NCBI GenBank assembly: GCA_030447905.1
Contig: JAUJNZ010000002.1
Coordinates: 47,899-111,898, forward strand
Reading direction: 5' to 3'
Source: Thermoleophilaceae bacterium
GTDB lineage: Bacteria > Actinomycetota > Thermoleophilia > Solirubrobacterales > Thermoleophilaceae
DNA: 64,000 nucleotides
Both the position numbers and the translations under genes were made by a program. The stretch's first letter is position 1; each line of letters starts with the position of its first letter. Positions 25,382 to 34,520 of the stretch are shown here, piece by piece. Under the pieces are notes generated by a model. The model did not search any database. It saw nothing but the letters and a program-made list of their open reading frames with translations, and had not been told where the DNA came from.

Positions 25382-25987
25382 GTGACCACCCCGCCACCGG
25401 AACGAGACAGAGCGGATGGAGGCGACGCTCCGCAGGGGCCGCAGTCGCCACCCGGACCCCAGTCGCCATCCGGACCGCAGTCTCCGGGGCCCGACCAGAG
25501 CCCTGCCCCTCCGCCAGCCGAAGGACCGCAGTCGCCGGGGGGTTCGCCGCCTCAGTCTCCCGGCGGGCCGCAGTCGCCAGGAGGCGGGGGCGCGCCCACG
25601 TACGCCGGACCCGTGCCGCCCGGCGGCTGGCAGCAGCAGGTTGGACACCCCACCGGATCGGCCGGCGAAGGCAACACGCCGGCCATTGTGGCCCTGGTCC
25701 TCGGCATCGTCGGGATTCTCGGAGCGATCCCGACCGCCGGCGTGCTCGGGGTCCTGCTGGGCATCGCGGCCATAGTTCTCGGCGTCAAGGGCCGGCGCAG
25801 GGTCAGCCGTGGTCGGACGAGGCAACACGGCGGCATCGCCATGGGCGGGCTCATCACCGGGATCATCGCCACCGTCATAGGCGCCGTCATCCTCGCCCTC
25901 CTCGTCATTGGCATCGCCTTCCTCAGCTCGAGCCCCGACATCCAGCGGGAGATCGAGCGCCAACAGAGACAACTCCAAGAGCCATAG
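25382..25987 (+). CDS. DUF4190-like membrane protein with Pro-Gln-Ser-Pro repeat leader
   Basis: A 201-residue protein. Residues 1-85 repeat the pattern GPQSP about ten times and end with YAGPVPPGGWQQQ, nearly the same junction as in the upstream RDD protein. The rest has two membrane helices (about 99-130 and 153-182) with the DUF4190 pattern: AIVALVLGIVGILG, GVLGVLLGIAAIVLGVKGRR, and GGIAMGGLITGIIATVIG. A short charged tail follows. GTG start 6 bases after the previous stop, so one operon. Function unknown. Confidence 0.8.
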   Translation: MTTPPPERDRADGGDAPQGPQSPPGPQSPSGPQSPGPDQSPAPPPAEGPQSPGGSPPQSPGGPQSPGGGGAPTYAGPVPPGGWQQQVGHPTGSAGEGNTPAIVALVLGIVGILGAIPTAGVLGVLLGIAAIVLGVKGRRRVSRGRTRQHGGIAMGGLITGIIATVIGAVILALLVIGIAFLSSSPDIQREIERQQRQLQEP

Positions 25988-26002
25988 GCAGCCCTCGACG
26001 TC

Positions 26003-27331
<1,329 letters not shown>

Positions 27332-27373
27332 TTAGGTGCGGGGCACCATGCGGGCGAAGCTCGCTCGCGCCGC

Positions 27374-28774
27374 CTACGCCGCCTCCACCGGGACCGCGCC
27401 ACCCGGGAGCGCCGACTCCCGCGCGAGGCTGGTGAACTTCGGGAAGCGCGTGAGGAAGGCGAGACCGACCTCTCCAATCGGGCCGTTGCGGTGCTTGGCC
27501 ACGATGATGTCGGCCACGCCCGGGCGTTCGGAATCGCCCGGGTTGTAGTACTCGTCGCGGTAGATCATCATCACGAGGTCGGCGTCCTGCTCGATCTGGC
27601 CGCTCTCGCGCAGGTCGGAGAGGAGGGGGCGCTTGTCGGGCCGCGACTCGACCCCGCGTGAGAGCTGGGACACCGCGATCACGGGCACGCCGAGCTCGCG
27701 GGCGAGGATCTTGAGCCCGCGGCTGAACTGACCCACCTGCTCGACCCGGTTAGCGTCGCGCCCACCCTCGTGGCGCATGAGCTGGAGGTAGTCGACGACG
27801 ATCAGTCCGAGCGGGTTCTTCGTGTGCAGCCGCCTGGCCTTGGCGCGCAGGTCGAGGATGCCGAGGTCGCTCGAGTCGTCGACGAACAGCGGCGCCGCGG
27901 CGAGCTGCTCGGTGGCGCGCACGACCTTGGGCCAGCTGTCGGGCTTGACCCGACCCTTGCGGAGATCGTCGCCCTTGAGCTTCGAGCGCGAGGCGATGAA
28001 GCGCTGGGCAAGCTCGGTCTCGGACATCTCGAGCGAGAAGAGCGCCACGCCCCGGCCGTGGTCGAGCGCGGCGTTCTCGGCGATGTTCACGACGAGCGCC
28101 GACTTACCCATCGAGGGTCGTGCCGCGAGGACGATCAGGTTGCCCGGCTGAAAGCCGCCGGTGAGCTCGTCGAGGTCCTGAAAGCCCGACGGGGTGCCGG
28201 TGAGGGCGATGTTCTCCCGCGACAGCCGCTCGAGCCGATCGACCTCCTCGTAGAGTACGTCGCCGAGCGCCCGCACCTCCCCGGTCGCGCCGTCGTGGGC
28301 GATCTTGAACAACTTCGCCTCGGCGTCCTCCACGAGGTCACGCGCCTCGCTGTGCGCGCCGTAGACCCGTTCCTGGATCTCGCGCGTGGCGTCGAGCAGT
28401 CGCCGCTCGACCGCGCGGTCCTTGACGATCCGGGCGTAGTGGGCGGCGTTTCCCGCGGCCGGAACCACGTTCGGCAGCTGCTGCACGTAGTCGCGCCCCC
28501 CCACCTCCTCGAGGACTCCCTGTGACTCGAGCTCGGCCGCGAGGGTGGCCGTGTCGATCGGGCCGGGCTCCGACCGTTCCTTCAGTCGGATCATGGCCCG
28601 GAAGATCTGGCGGTGGCGCTCCCGGTAGAAGTCCTCGGGCGCGAGCCGAACGTCGATCAGGACCGGGTCGAGCGCGCGCTCGGAGAGCAGGATCGCGCCG
28701 AGCACCGCCGACTCGGCCTCGAGGTTGTGCGGCGGGACCCGCCCGTTCGACTCGGGCGGCCCGGCCCCGGCCAC
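27374..28774 (-). CDS. dnaB: Replicative DNA helicase
   Basis: A 466-residue hexameric helicase. The N-terminal domain (PPHNLEAESAVLGAILL) is followed by a linker and the RecA-like core: Walker A ARPSMGKSALV, FSLEMSETELAQR, Walker B LIVVDYLQLM, and QLSRGVESRPDKRPLLSDLRESGQIEQDADLV. It unwinds DNA at the replication fork and loads primase. No intein or insertion is seen. GTG at 28774 is one base after the rplI stop, which fits the conserved order rpsF-ssb-rpsR-rplI-dnaB. Confidence 0.96.
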   Translation of the reverse strand: MAGAGPPESNGRVPPHNLEAESAVLGAILLSERALDPVLIDVRLAPEDFYRERHRQIFRAMIRLKERSEPGPIDTATLAAELESQGVLEEVGGRDYVQQLPNVVPAAGNAAHYARIVKDRAVERRLLDATREIQERVYGAHSEARDLVEDAEAKLFKIAHDGATGEVRALGDVLYEEVDRLERLSRENIALTGTPSGFQDLDELTGGFQPGNLIVLAARPSMGKSALVVNIAENAALDHGRGVALFSLEMSETELAQRFIASRSKLKGDDLRKGRVKPDSWPKVVRATEQLAAAPLFVDDSSDLGILDLRAKARRLHTKNPLGLIVVDYLQLMRHEGGRDANRVEQVGQFSRGLKILARELGVPVIAVSQLSRGVESRPDKRPLLSDLRESGQIEQDADLVMMIYRDEYYNPGDSERPGVADIIVAKHRNGPIGEVGLAFLTRFPKFTSLARESALPGGAVPVEAA

Positions 28775-28775
28775 G

Positions 28776-29225
28776 TCAGGCAGGTGTGACGATCGTCTTG
28801 ACGTCCGCGCTCACGCCGTCGTCGACCTCGACGTTGACCATGTAGGTGCCCGTCGCACGAATCGGCTGCTCGAGCGCGACCTTGCGGCGGTCGACCTTGA
28901 TCCCGCGCGCCTGCCCGATCGCGTCGACGATCTCCTGCGCGGTGACCGAGCCGAACAGCCGCCCGTCCTCGCCCGCGGCGTGGGGGATGGTGAGCACGGT
29001 GCGCCGGAGGAGGTCAGCGTTCTCCCCGGCCCGCTCGGCCGCCTCGCGCCGAGCCCGCTCCGCCGCCTCGACGCGGCGCTGAGCCTCGGCGATGGCGCCC
29101 GCCGTCGCCGGCTGCGCAAGCCGCCGCGGCGCCAGGTAGTTGCGCAGATAGCCGGGAGCGACGTCGATGACGTCGCCCTGCTCACCGAGCGTGTCGACGT
29201 CTTGGAGGAGAATCGCCTGCGCCAT
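28776..29225 (-). CDS. rplI: 50S ribosomal protein L9
   Basis: A 149-residue L9: N-domain AILLQDVDTLGEQGDVIDVAPGYLRNYLAPRRLA, long connecting helix (REAAERAGENAD) and C-domain GRLFGSVTAQEIVDAIG...IKVDRRKVALEQPIRATGTYMV. It binds 23S rRNA near L1. The gap to rpsR is unusually long (156 bases) for this operon and holds the nested hairpin noted separately. Confidence 0.96.
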   Translation of the reverse strand: MAQAILLQDVDTLGEQGDVIDVAPGYLRNYLAPRRLAQPATAGAIAEAQRRVEAAERARREAAERAGENADLLRRTVLTIPHAAGEDGRLFGSVTAQEIVDAIGQARGIKVDRRKVALEQPIRATGTYMVNVEVDDGVSADVKTIVTPA

Positions 29226-29286
29226 CAGTCGATCGGGCGAGCGGCGTCAGAAGGCGGGAGGGACGCGGCGGAGTGAGGCTTCGAAA

Positions 29287-29363
29287 ACCGAGCTGACCAA
29301 GGACGCAGGGGCGAAGCTTTGCTGGGCGCAAAGCGAGCCCCGAGGACACCGGTCAGCGAAGGT
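29287..29363 (-). ncRNA. Candidate structured RNA between rpsR and rplI
   Basis: Three perfect nested stems can form: GCTGACC/GGTCAGC (29292-29298 with 29351-29357), GGGGC/GCCCC (29308-29312 with 29337-29341) and GCTTTGC/GCAAAGC (29316-29322 with 29328-29334), capped by a 5-base loop. The outer internal loop has 9 bases on each side, and both sides contain AGGAC on the plus strand (GUCCU in the minus-strand RNA). An outermost ACC/GGT pair may extend it. Transcription here runs on the minus strand, so the fold would sit in the leader of rplI. There is no U tract. It may be an autoregulatory leader, processing site or attenuator. Confidence 0.45.
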
Positions 29364-29381
29364 CTGCAGGAGTCTCACCGC

Positions 29382-29654
29382 TCAGCCCACGTAGGGCAAC
29401 AGCGCCAGCTCACGCGCCCGCTTGATGGCGCGCGCCAGCTGAGCCTGATGCCGCCGGCAGCAGCCCGTGATCCGCGCCGAGCGGATCTTGCCCTTCTCGC
29501 TCATGGCACGGCGCAGTAAGGCCGTGTCCTTGTAGTCGACGAAGTCGATCTTGTCCCGGCAGAACGGGCACGACTTGCGGCGTCCGCCACCCCCCGGTCC
29601 CCTTCGGTTGTCCCGTCGGCGACCCGCCGGCTGCCGGCCACGCTGCCTTGCCAC
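29382..29654 (-). CDS. rpsR: 30S ribosomal protein S18
   Basis: A 90-residue S18: an Arg/Gly-rich N-terminus, then [61 protein letters not shown]. The CxxC ... CC Cys pattern (C+ type) suggests a zinc-binding S18. It binds S6 and the 16S rRNA platform. It lies 25 bases after ssb. Confidence 0.96.
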   Translation of the reverse strand: MARQRGRQPAGRRRDNRRGPGGGGRRKSCPFCRDKIDFVDYKDTALLRRAMSEKGKIRSARITGCCRRHQAQLARAIKRARELALLPYVG

Positions 29655-29679
29655 GCCTAGAGCTCCTGCCTAATCGAAA

Positions 29680-30129
29680 TCAGAACGGGATGTCGTCGTC
29701 GGGGCCCGCTCCCGCCGCCGCCGGCTCGAAGTCGCCGGTGTCGGTCGGGACGTCGCTCCCGCCGAAGCGCCCGCCGCCGTTCTCCGCCCCATCGCGCGAG
29801 CCGAGGAACTGCACGGAGTCGGCAATGATATCGACCGCCTGGCGCTTGTTGCCCTGCTGGTCCTGCCACTCCCGCCACTCGAGTCGCCCGTCGAGGGCCA
29901 CCGGCCTTCCCTTCTGCAGGTAGGTCGCGCAGTTCTCGCCCTGGGCGCCCCAGACCGTGACGTCGAAGTAGTTGGGCTTGTCGACCCACTCCCCGGAGGC
30001 GTCGCGACGTCGGGTGTTGCAGGCGAGGCGCAGACTGCAGACCGGCGTGCCGCTTCCCGTGGTCCTCAACTCGGGATCGCGCGTGAGGTTCCCGGTCAGG
30101 ACGACGCGGTTGATGTTGGTTGCTGCCAT
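29680..30129 (-). CDS. ssb: Single-stranded DNA-binding protein
   Basis: A 149-residue SSB: the OB fold (INRVVLTGNLTRDPELRTTGSGTPVCSLRLA, then NYFDVTVWGAQGENCATYLQKGRPVALDGRLEWREW) and an acidic tail ending DDDIPF, the conserved partner-binding tip. The linker is short and Gly-rich. AAGGAG lies 5 bases before the ATG. Unlike in many bacteria, about 360 bases separate it from rpsF. Confidence 0.96.
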   Translation of the reverse strand: MAATNINRVVLTGNLTRDPELRTTGSGTPVCSLRLACNTRRRDASGEWVDKPNYFDVTVWGAQGENCATYLQKGRPVALDGRLEWREWQDQQGNKRQAVDIIADSVQFLGSRDGAENGGGRFGGSDVPTDTGDFEPAAAGAGPDDDIPF

Positions 30130-30487
30130 GGGTGCTCCTTGTCTTCTAGGGCGGAGGTCGCGGGAGTCGGTCGAGGCGACTGTAGCGGTGCCATCACCCG
30201 GAACAGATGCGCCGACGCGAGAAGTTCCAGCAAAGTCGGAGAGGTTTCGCAGAGCCGTTGCACTGTGGGTGGCCGGATGCCAACGGCGCCCCCCTTAGGG
30301 CGGGAACTCGAGCTCAAGCAGCTGCCGCCGTGTCCGCTGGCCGCCCCGTACGACGATCCGCCTTCCTTCCACCCGGTCGTCGATGGGGCACCCGACAACG
30401 GCATATAGCCCGGGAACCTCGAGGTGACCCTGACGGGGTCCCCGGCGGCCGAGGCAAAGCCGCGCGCGACGACGGTGCCTACGCGCG
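30130..30487. other. Long rpsF-ssb gap, no gene assigned
   Basis: In most relatives ssb follows rpsF closely, so a 358-base gap is notable. A plus-strand frame (ATG at 30277 to 30408, 43 codons) reads MPTAPPLGRELELKQLPPCPLAAPYDDPP, but nothing supports it. No strong hairpin or promoter stands out apart from GC-rich short repeats. A separate ssb promoter in this gap is likely. Confidence 0.4.
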
Positions 30488-30886
30488 CTACTCCCGCGCT
30501 GGCGCGTCCGCAGCCGCGCGGGCGGCGACGGGCGATGCCCCGGAGTGCTCCTCCTCGCCTCGGCGCGGGCCCTCCGGCCGCGGAGGGGTGGGCGGCGGCG
30601 AGTCCGACTTGAGGCGGATGAAGCGGAAGCGCATGATCTCGTCGGTTATCTTCAGCGTGCGGTCGAGGCGCTCGAGGAGAGGCGGGGTTGCATCGATCTG
30701 CAGCAGGTGGTACTCGCCGTCGCCGTGACGATCGATTTCGAACGCGAGCCGCCGCACGCCCCAGTCGTAGTCGCCGACGATCGCGCCGTCGGCCTCAACC
30801 GTCCTGCGCACTCCGTCGAGGACCTCGGCGCGGCGTTCGTCCGAGGCCTCGGGGTCGAGGATCAACGTCAGGTCGTAGAGCGGCAT
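30488..30886 (-). CDS. rpsF: 30S ribosomal protein S6
   Basis: A 132-residue S6: MPLYDLTLILDPEASDERRAEVLDGV, GDYDWGVRRLAFEIDRHGDGEYHLLQIDATPP, LDRTLKITDEIMRFRFIRL. A Pro-rich and charged tail of about 35 residues follows the S6 fold. ATG at 30886 starts at the first beta-strand; the GTG further upstream would add 9 residues. First gene of the ribosomal/replication operon. Confidence 0.95.
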   Translation of the reverse strand: MPLYDLTLILDPEASDERRAEVLDGVRRTVEADGAIVGDYDWGVRRLAFEIDRHGDGEYHLLQIDATPPLLERLDRTLKITDEIMRFRFIRLKSDSPPPTPPRPEGPRRGEEEHSGASPVAARAAADAPARE

Positions 30887-31117
30887 GCGGCGCGACACGC
30901 TAGCACCGCGCACCCGCCTCTTTGACTCGACGCCGAGGGGGAGAGATCGCCTGCTAAGCCCCTTTACGAACCAGGGACCCGGCGGCTGGCTCGTGTGCGC
31001 CGGGGTCTAGCGGACCGCCGGCGAGGAACGTCAGGATGGTCGCCTGTACGGCCGGCCGCCGGGTTCCGCCAACGGCACGTTCGTGCTCCCCCGCCGCGAG
31101 CGGCGCGGCGCGCATAG

Positions 31118-32596
31118 CTAGCCGCCGCCGCCCGCCGCCTGTCGGCGCTTGGCCTCGATGTCGCCCAGCTGGTCGTCGACCCAGTCCCCGGGGTCGCGGG
31201 CGGTCACCAGCCGCTTGAGGCCGTCACAGCGCCACTCTCGCTCTTCCTCGGACATGGTCAGAGCCCGATGGATGGCGTCGGCCTGCTCCTGTACGTCGAA
31301 CGGGTTGACCGACAACGAGTACTCGCCGAGCTCCTCGTGGGCACCGGTGTTCTCAGACAGGAGGCTGACCCCGGCCCGCTCGTTGACGAGCGGCCCCTCC
31401 TTGGCGATGAGGTTCATGCCGTCGAACATGGCGTTGACCACCAGCAGGTCGTAGTGCTTGTAGGTGGCGATGGCCTCGGGCAGGTTCTCGCGCACCCTGA
31501 GATCGATCGGCATCCAGTCGGTCGTCCCGTGGCGGTGGTTGATCACGGCCACGAGCGCTTCGATCTTCTCGAGGTACTCGACGTACTGGGGCACGTCCTG
31601 GCGCGAAGGTACGAGATGGGCGACGAACGTGACCCGCTCGCGGAACTCAGGGTGCTGGGAGAGGAACATGTCGAAGGCCGTGAACCCGCGCAGGGCGTTC
31701 TTCGACAGGTCGGCGCGGTCGACGCGCAGGATCAGGTGCTCGCGGCGGCGGCGGAGGACCTCCTCCTCGTACTCCTGGACCTCGGGGGTCGCGGCGTTGC
31801 GACGGAAGTCGTCGGCGGAGATCGGCAGCGGGTAGGAGCGCACCCACACCTCGCGTCCCTCGAACTCGACCGTACCCGCCTCGAAGTCGACGGGAAGATC
31901 GCACAGCTCCTTACAGCAGAGCAAGAAGTTGCGCCGGTACGACTTGGTGTGGAAACCGATGATGTCGTTCGAGAGCACCCCCTCGTAGATCTCCTCGCGG
32001 ATGCCCGACGGCAGCACGCGCCAGGCGTCGGGCTGGGTCCAGGGGATGTGGATGAAGTGATGCAGGAGAGCCTCCGGGCGGGCGCGCCGGATCGCCCGCG
32101 GGGCGAGGTAGAGGTGGTAGTCGTTGAGCATCACGACGGCATCCTCGTCCTGGCCGATCTCGGCCAGCACCGCATGGGCGATGTCGTCGTTGACCGTGCG
32201 ATAGCCGTGCTCGAAGGCATCGATCTCGTTGGCGCCTATGTCGGGCGCGTTCGAGAGGTCCCACAGGTAGTGCTGGATGAACCACAGCAGCGGGTTGGCG
32301 ACGACGTTGTAGAAGCGGTCGTAGGCCTCGGAATCCGACTCGACGAGGCGAAGATGGTAGGTGGTGTCATCGACTTCGTAGTCGAACGACCCGCCGTCGT
32401 GGAGACGCGAGACCTCGATGTCGGCGTCGGTCATGGCCGAGGCGATCCAGAGCGCGTCGCGATGGTGGACGAGGCCGGTGAGGGCGGTAACGAGCCCCCC
32501 GCCGCCGCGGTGGGCGACGAACTCGTCGTTCTCGTCGCGCTCGAAGGCCGCCGGACCGCGGTTCGACACGAGCACGATCCGGGCGTCGGGGCTCAC
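31118..32596 (-). CDS. otsA: Trehalose-6-phosphate synthase (GT20)
   Basis: About 492 residues with the GT20 pattern: RIVLVSNRGP, the Gly-rich HRGGGGLVTAL, VMLNDYHLYLAPRAIR, HHFIHIPWTQPDAWRVLP, NDIIGFHTKSYRRNFLLCC, ILRVDRADLSKNALRG and the C-terminal NLIAKEGPLVNERAGVSLLSENTGAHEEL. These hold the UDP-glucose and glucose-6-phosphate binding residues. I chose the GTG at 32596 because upstream codons overlap treT. The gap to treT is 13 bases. No trehalose-6-phosphate phosphatase (otsB) is present in the window. Confidence 0.9.
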   Translation of the reverse strand: MSPDARIVLVSNRGPAAFERDENDEFVAHRGGGGLVTALTGLVHHRDALWIASAMTDADIEVSRLHDGGSFDYEVDDTTYHLRLVESDSEAYDRFYNVVANPLLWFIQHYLWDLSNAPDIGANEIDAFEHGYRTVNDDIAHAVLAEIGQDEDAVVMLNDYHLYLAPRAIRRARPEALLHHFIHIPWTQPDAWRVLPSGIREEIYEGVLSNDIIGFHTKSYRRNFLLCCKELCDLPVDFEAGTVEFEGREVWVRSYPLPISADDFRRNAATPEVQEYEEEVLRRRREHLILRVDRADLSKNALRGFTAFDMFLSQHPEFRERVTFVAHLVPSRQDVPQYVEYLEKIEALVAVINHRHGTTDWMPIDLRVRENLPEAIATYKHYDLLVVNAMFDGMNLIAKEGPLVNERAGVSLLSENTGAHEELGEYSLSVNPFDVQEQADAIHRALTMSEEEREWRCDGLKRLVTARDPGDWVDDQLGDIEAKRRQAAGGGG

Positions 32597-32609
32597 CGCG
32601 GCGATCCGA

Positions 32610-33848
32610 TCATCGGAGATTGCGGAAGATACCGAGCCAGTCGCGCAGCAGGCGCGGGGTGAGGAAGTGGGTCCGCACGTACTCCTTGCCGGTGCGCCCG
32701 AGATGCTTGCCGAGCCCGGGATCGCGGAGGATCCGCAGCGCCCGGTCGGCGCACTCCTCGGGAGTCGAGACCAGAAAGCCAGAGGTGCCGTCTTCGATCT
32801 GAAGCGGAATGCCACCCACGTCCCCGCCGATGAACGGGCGACCCTTCCACAGCGCCTCGGAGACGGTCAGGCCGAAACCCTCGCGCGTCGACTTCTGGAT
32901 CACGATGTCGGACTGCGACTGAAAGGCGTTGACCTCGATCGCTCCGACGTTGTTGAGGTTGTTGAGGATCTTGATGTCGGGGTCGCCCTGGGCGTGCTCG
33001 AGCGTGGAGTTGAAGAACTGCCAGCCCTCGGGGTCGTCGGTGGCCATCGAGCCGACGAGGGCGAGCTGCACCTCCGGAAGCTCCTCGTGCACGATCCGGT
33101 AGGCGTCGATCACGCCGATCGGGTCCTTCCAAGGGTCGAAGCGCGAGACCTGGCACATGAGCGGACGGTCGACGTCGATGCCGAACTGGTCGCAGACGAA
33201 CGCCGCGTCCTCGGAGGAGAGCGCCATGTTCTTCGGAGAGAGCGGATCGATCGCCGGGGGAACGATGTTCACCGCGTCGCCACTCCCGTCGAGAGCGCCC
33301 GGTACGTAGCCGGCCATGTGGAAGAGGAAGGCGTCGTACTCGGAGACGATCGGGACGAGGCGGTCGATCGTCGGTGGATGCGGCGTCGAGAGGTCGATAT
33401 GGCAGCGCCAGACCCAGTTGCGCGCCTTATCGGCTACGTGGCGGCGCATGGCCGCCGGCTGGGGATCGTGGACGATGATCACGTCCCAGCCCCCCTGGAG
33501 CATCTCGGCGTTCATCTCGTTGTACTCCTCCCAGACGCGCCACTCGGTCGGGGAGAGGTCGAGCGGGTGGCCCTGAAGGGCGTTGTGGAGGAGCTTCGTG
33601 GCGTTGAAGAACTCCTCCCGGCCGATGATCAGCTGCCAATGCGCGTCGATCCCGACGTCGCGCATGAGCGGCACTACCGAGTACAGGAGCTCGGAGACTC
33701 CTCCCCCGAAGGCCGTGGCCGAGAGATGCAGCACCTTCAGGCCCTCGAGACCCTCGGCGAGCGAGCGAATCTCGTCGCACAGCGAGCGGCCGACGAGATG
33801 GGTGTAGTCAGCGAGCGTCTTGTGGCCGACCCCTACCGGTTGCAGCAA
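32610..33848 (-). CDS. treT: Trehalose synthase TreT-type glycosyltransferase (GT4)
   Basis: A 412-residue GT-B glycosyltransferase: LHLSATAFGGGVSELLYSVVPLMRD, HWQLIIGREEFFNATKLLHNALQG, VIIVHDPQPAAM, HIDLSTPHPPTI, CQVSRFDPWKDPIGVIDAYR and the GT4 signature STREGFGLTVSEALWKGRPFIGGDVGGIP. TreT joins a nucleotide-glucose and free glucose to trehalose, reversibly. The TTG start at 33848 has GGAG 6 bases upstream. The pair treT-otsA gives two different routes to trehalose or its phosphate in one operon, probably for osmotic or drying stress. Confidence 0.9.
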   Translation of the reverse strand: MLQPVGVGHKTLADYTHLVGRSLCDEIRSLAEGLEGLKVLHLSATAFGGGVSELLYSVVPLMRDVGIDAHWQLIIGREEFFNATKLLHNALQGHPLDLSPTEWRVWEEYNEMNAEMLQGGWDVIIVHDPQPAAMRRHVADKARNWVWRCHIDLSTPHPPTIDRLVPIVSEYDAFLFHMAGYVPGALDGSGDAVNIVPPAIDPLSPKNMALSSEDAAFVCDQFGIDVDRPLMCQVSRFDPWKDPIGVIDAYRIVHEELPEVQLALVGSMATDDPEGWQFFNSTLEHAQGDPDIKILNNLNNVGAIEVNAFQSQSDIVIQKSTREGFGLTVSEALWKGRPFIGGDVGGIPLQIEDGTSGFLVSTPEECADRALRILRDPGLGKHLGRTGKEYVRTHFLTPRLLRDWLGIFRNLR

Positions 33849-34026
33849 AGACGGCTCCTTCCTTCGGCGCTGGCCACAGGGTGCTGGGAGAAGAACGAGC
33901 GCGGAAGATAGATCGCCTCCGGCTCCGAGCGCTCCACCCTAGATGATCGGTGCGCTCCTAGCGTGTCTGCCCGGGCGCGAGAAGCCGATACCGTGGGGGT
34001 GGAGGCGCCATCGGGAGTGGCGACCT

Positions 34027-34416
34027 CTAGGGCTCGACCGGCCCGAGTAGCTTCTCGAGGCGCACCGCGCCGCCCAGATCCTCGCTGCCGTCGACGGTGG
34101 CCTCGAGGATCGCCCGCCCGAGGCGCCGCTCCTCGAGCGGTACCTCCGAAGGCAGTGAGCCCCGGATCTCGAGGACGAGGCGATCCGGCTCGAGACGGAA
34201 GACGAAGCCGATCCGGTCGGGGAAGGTCGGGGGACGCTCGCCTTCGTCGAGCACCCCGGCCGCGGCCTCCGTGACGGCGAGCTTGAGGTCGATGACCTCG
34301 TCGGAGCGAAGCGTGGTGAGGCGGCAGACCGCCCCGAGGGCGAGCCGGGCGAGAAGCAGGAAGTCGGGGTCCGAGGGCACGGCAAGCGAGACCGTGCGGC
34401 TGTCCGCGTCCTTCAT
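34027..34416 (-). CDS. Anti-sigma factor-like ATPase (RsbW/SpoIIAB-type GHKL fold)
   Basis: About 129 residues: SLAVPSDPDFLLLARLALGAVCRLTTLRSDEVIDLKLAVTEAAAGVLD is the N-box helix region of HATPase_c_2 proteins (with E-A-A-A-G), followed by RIGFVFRLEPDRLVLEIRG. The C-terminal ATP-lid motifs are weak, as in many actinobacterial anti-sigma kinases. It likely binds a sigma factor or anti-sigma antagonist not encoded here. ATG at 34416 chosen over the earlier start at 34461. Confidence 0.65.
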   Translation of the reverse strand: MKDADSRTVSLAVPSDPDFLLLARLALGAVCRLTTLRSDEVIDLKLAVTEAAAGVLDEGERPPTFPDRIGFVFRLEPDRLVLEIRGSLPSEVPLEERRLGRAILEATVDGSEDLGGAVRLEKLLGPVEP

Positions 34417-34520
34417 AGCCTCCCCCACCTTCCCGGCGTTCGACGGGCCTAATCGAGCCAAGCGGTAGCGGATCCCCTCGCGCCTCGCGGCCGGCGAGCT
34501 CGACGAGTGCCGCGGAATAC

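Noticed and set aside
24640..25580. PQSP-coding repeats considered as a DNA repeat array
   Set aside because: The units vary in DNA and are kept at protein level, so a protein repeat explains them.
30139..30408. Plus-strand frame in the rpsF-ssb gap as a small gene
   Set aside because: No ribosome site, no family, and antisense to the operon leader; kept only as a note on the gap.
31268..33911. Long plus-strand frames opposite otsA and treT
   Set aside because: Shadows of well-supported minus-strand genes; no ribosome sites or motifs.
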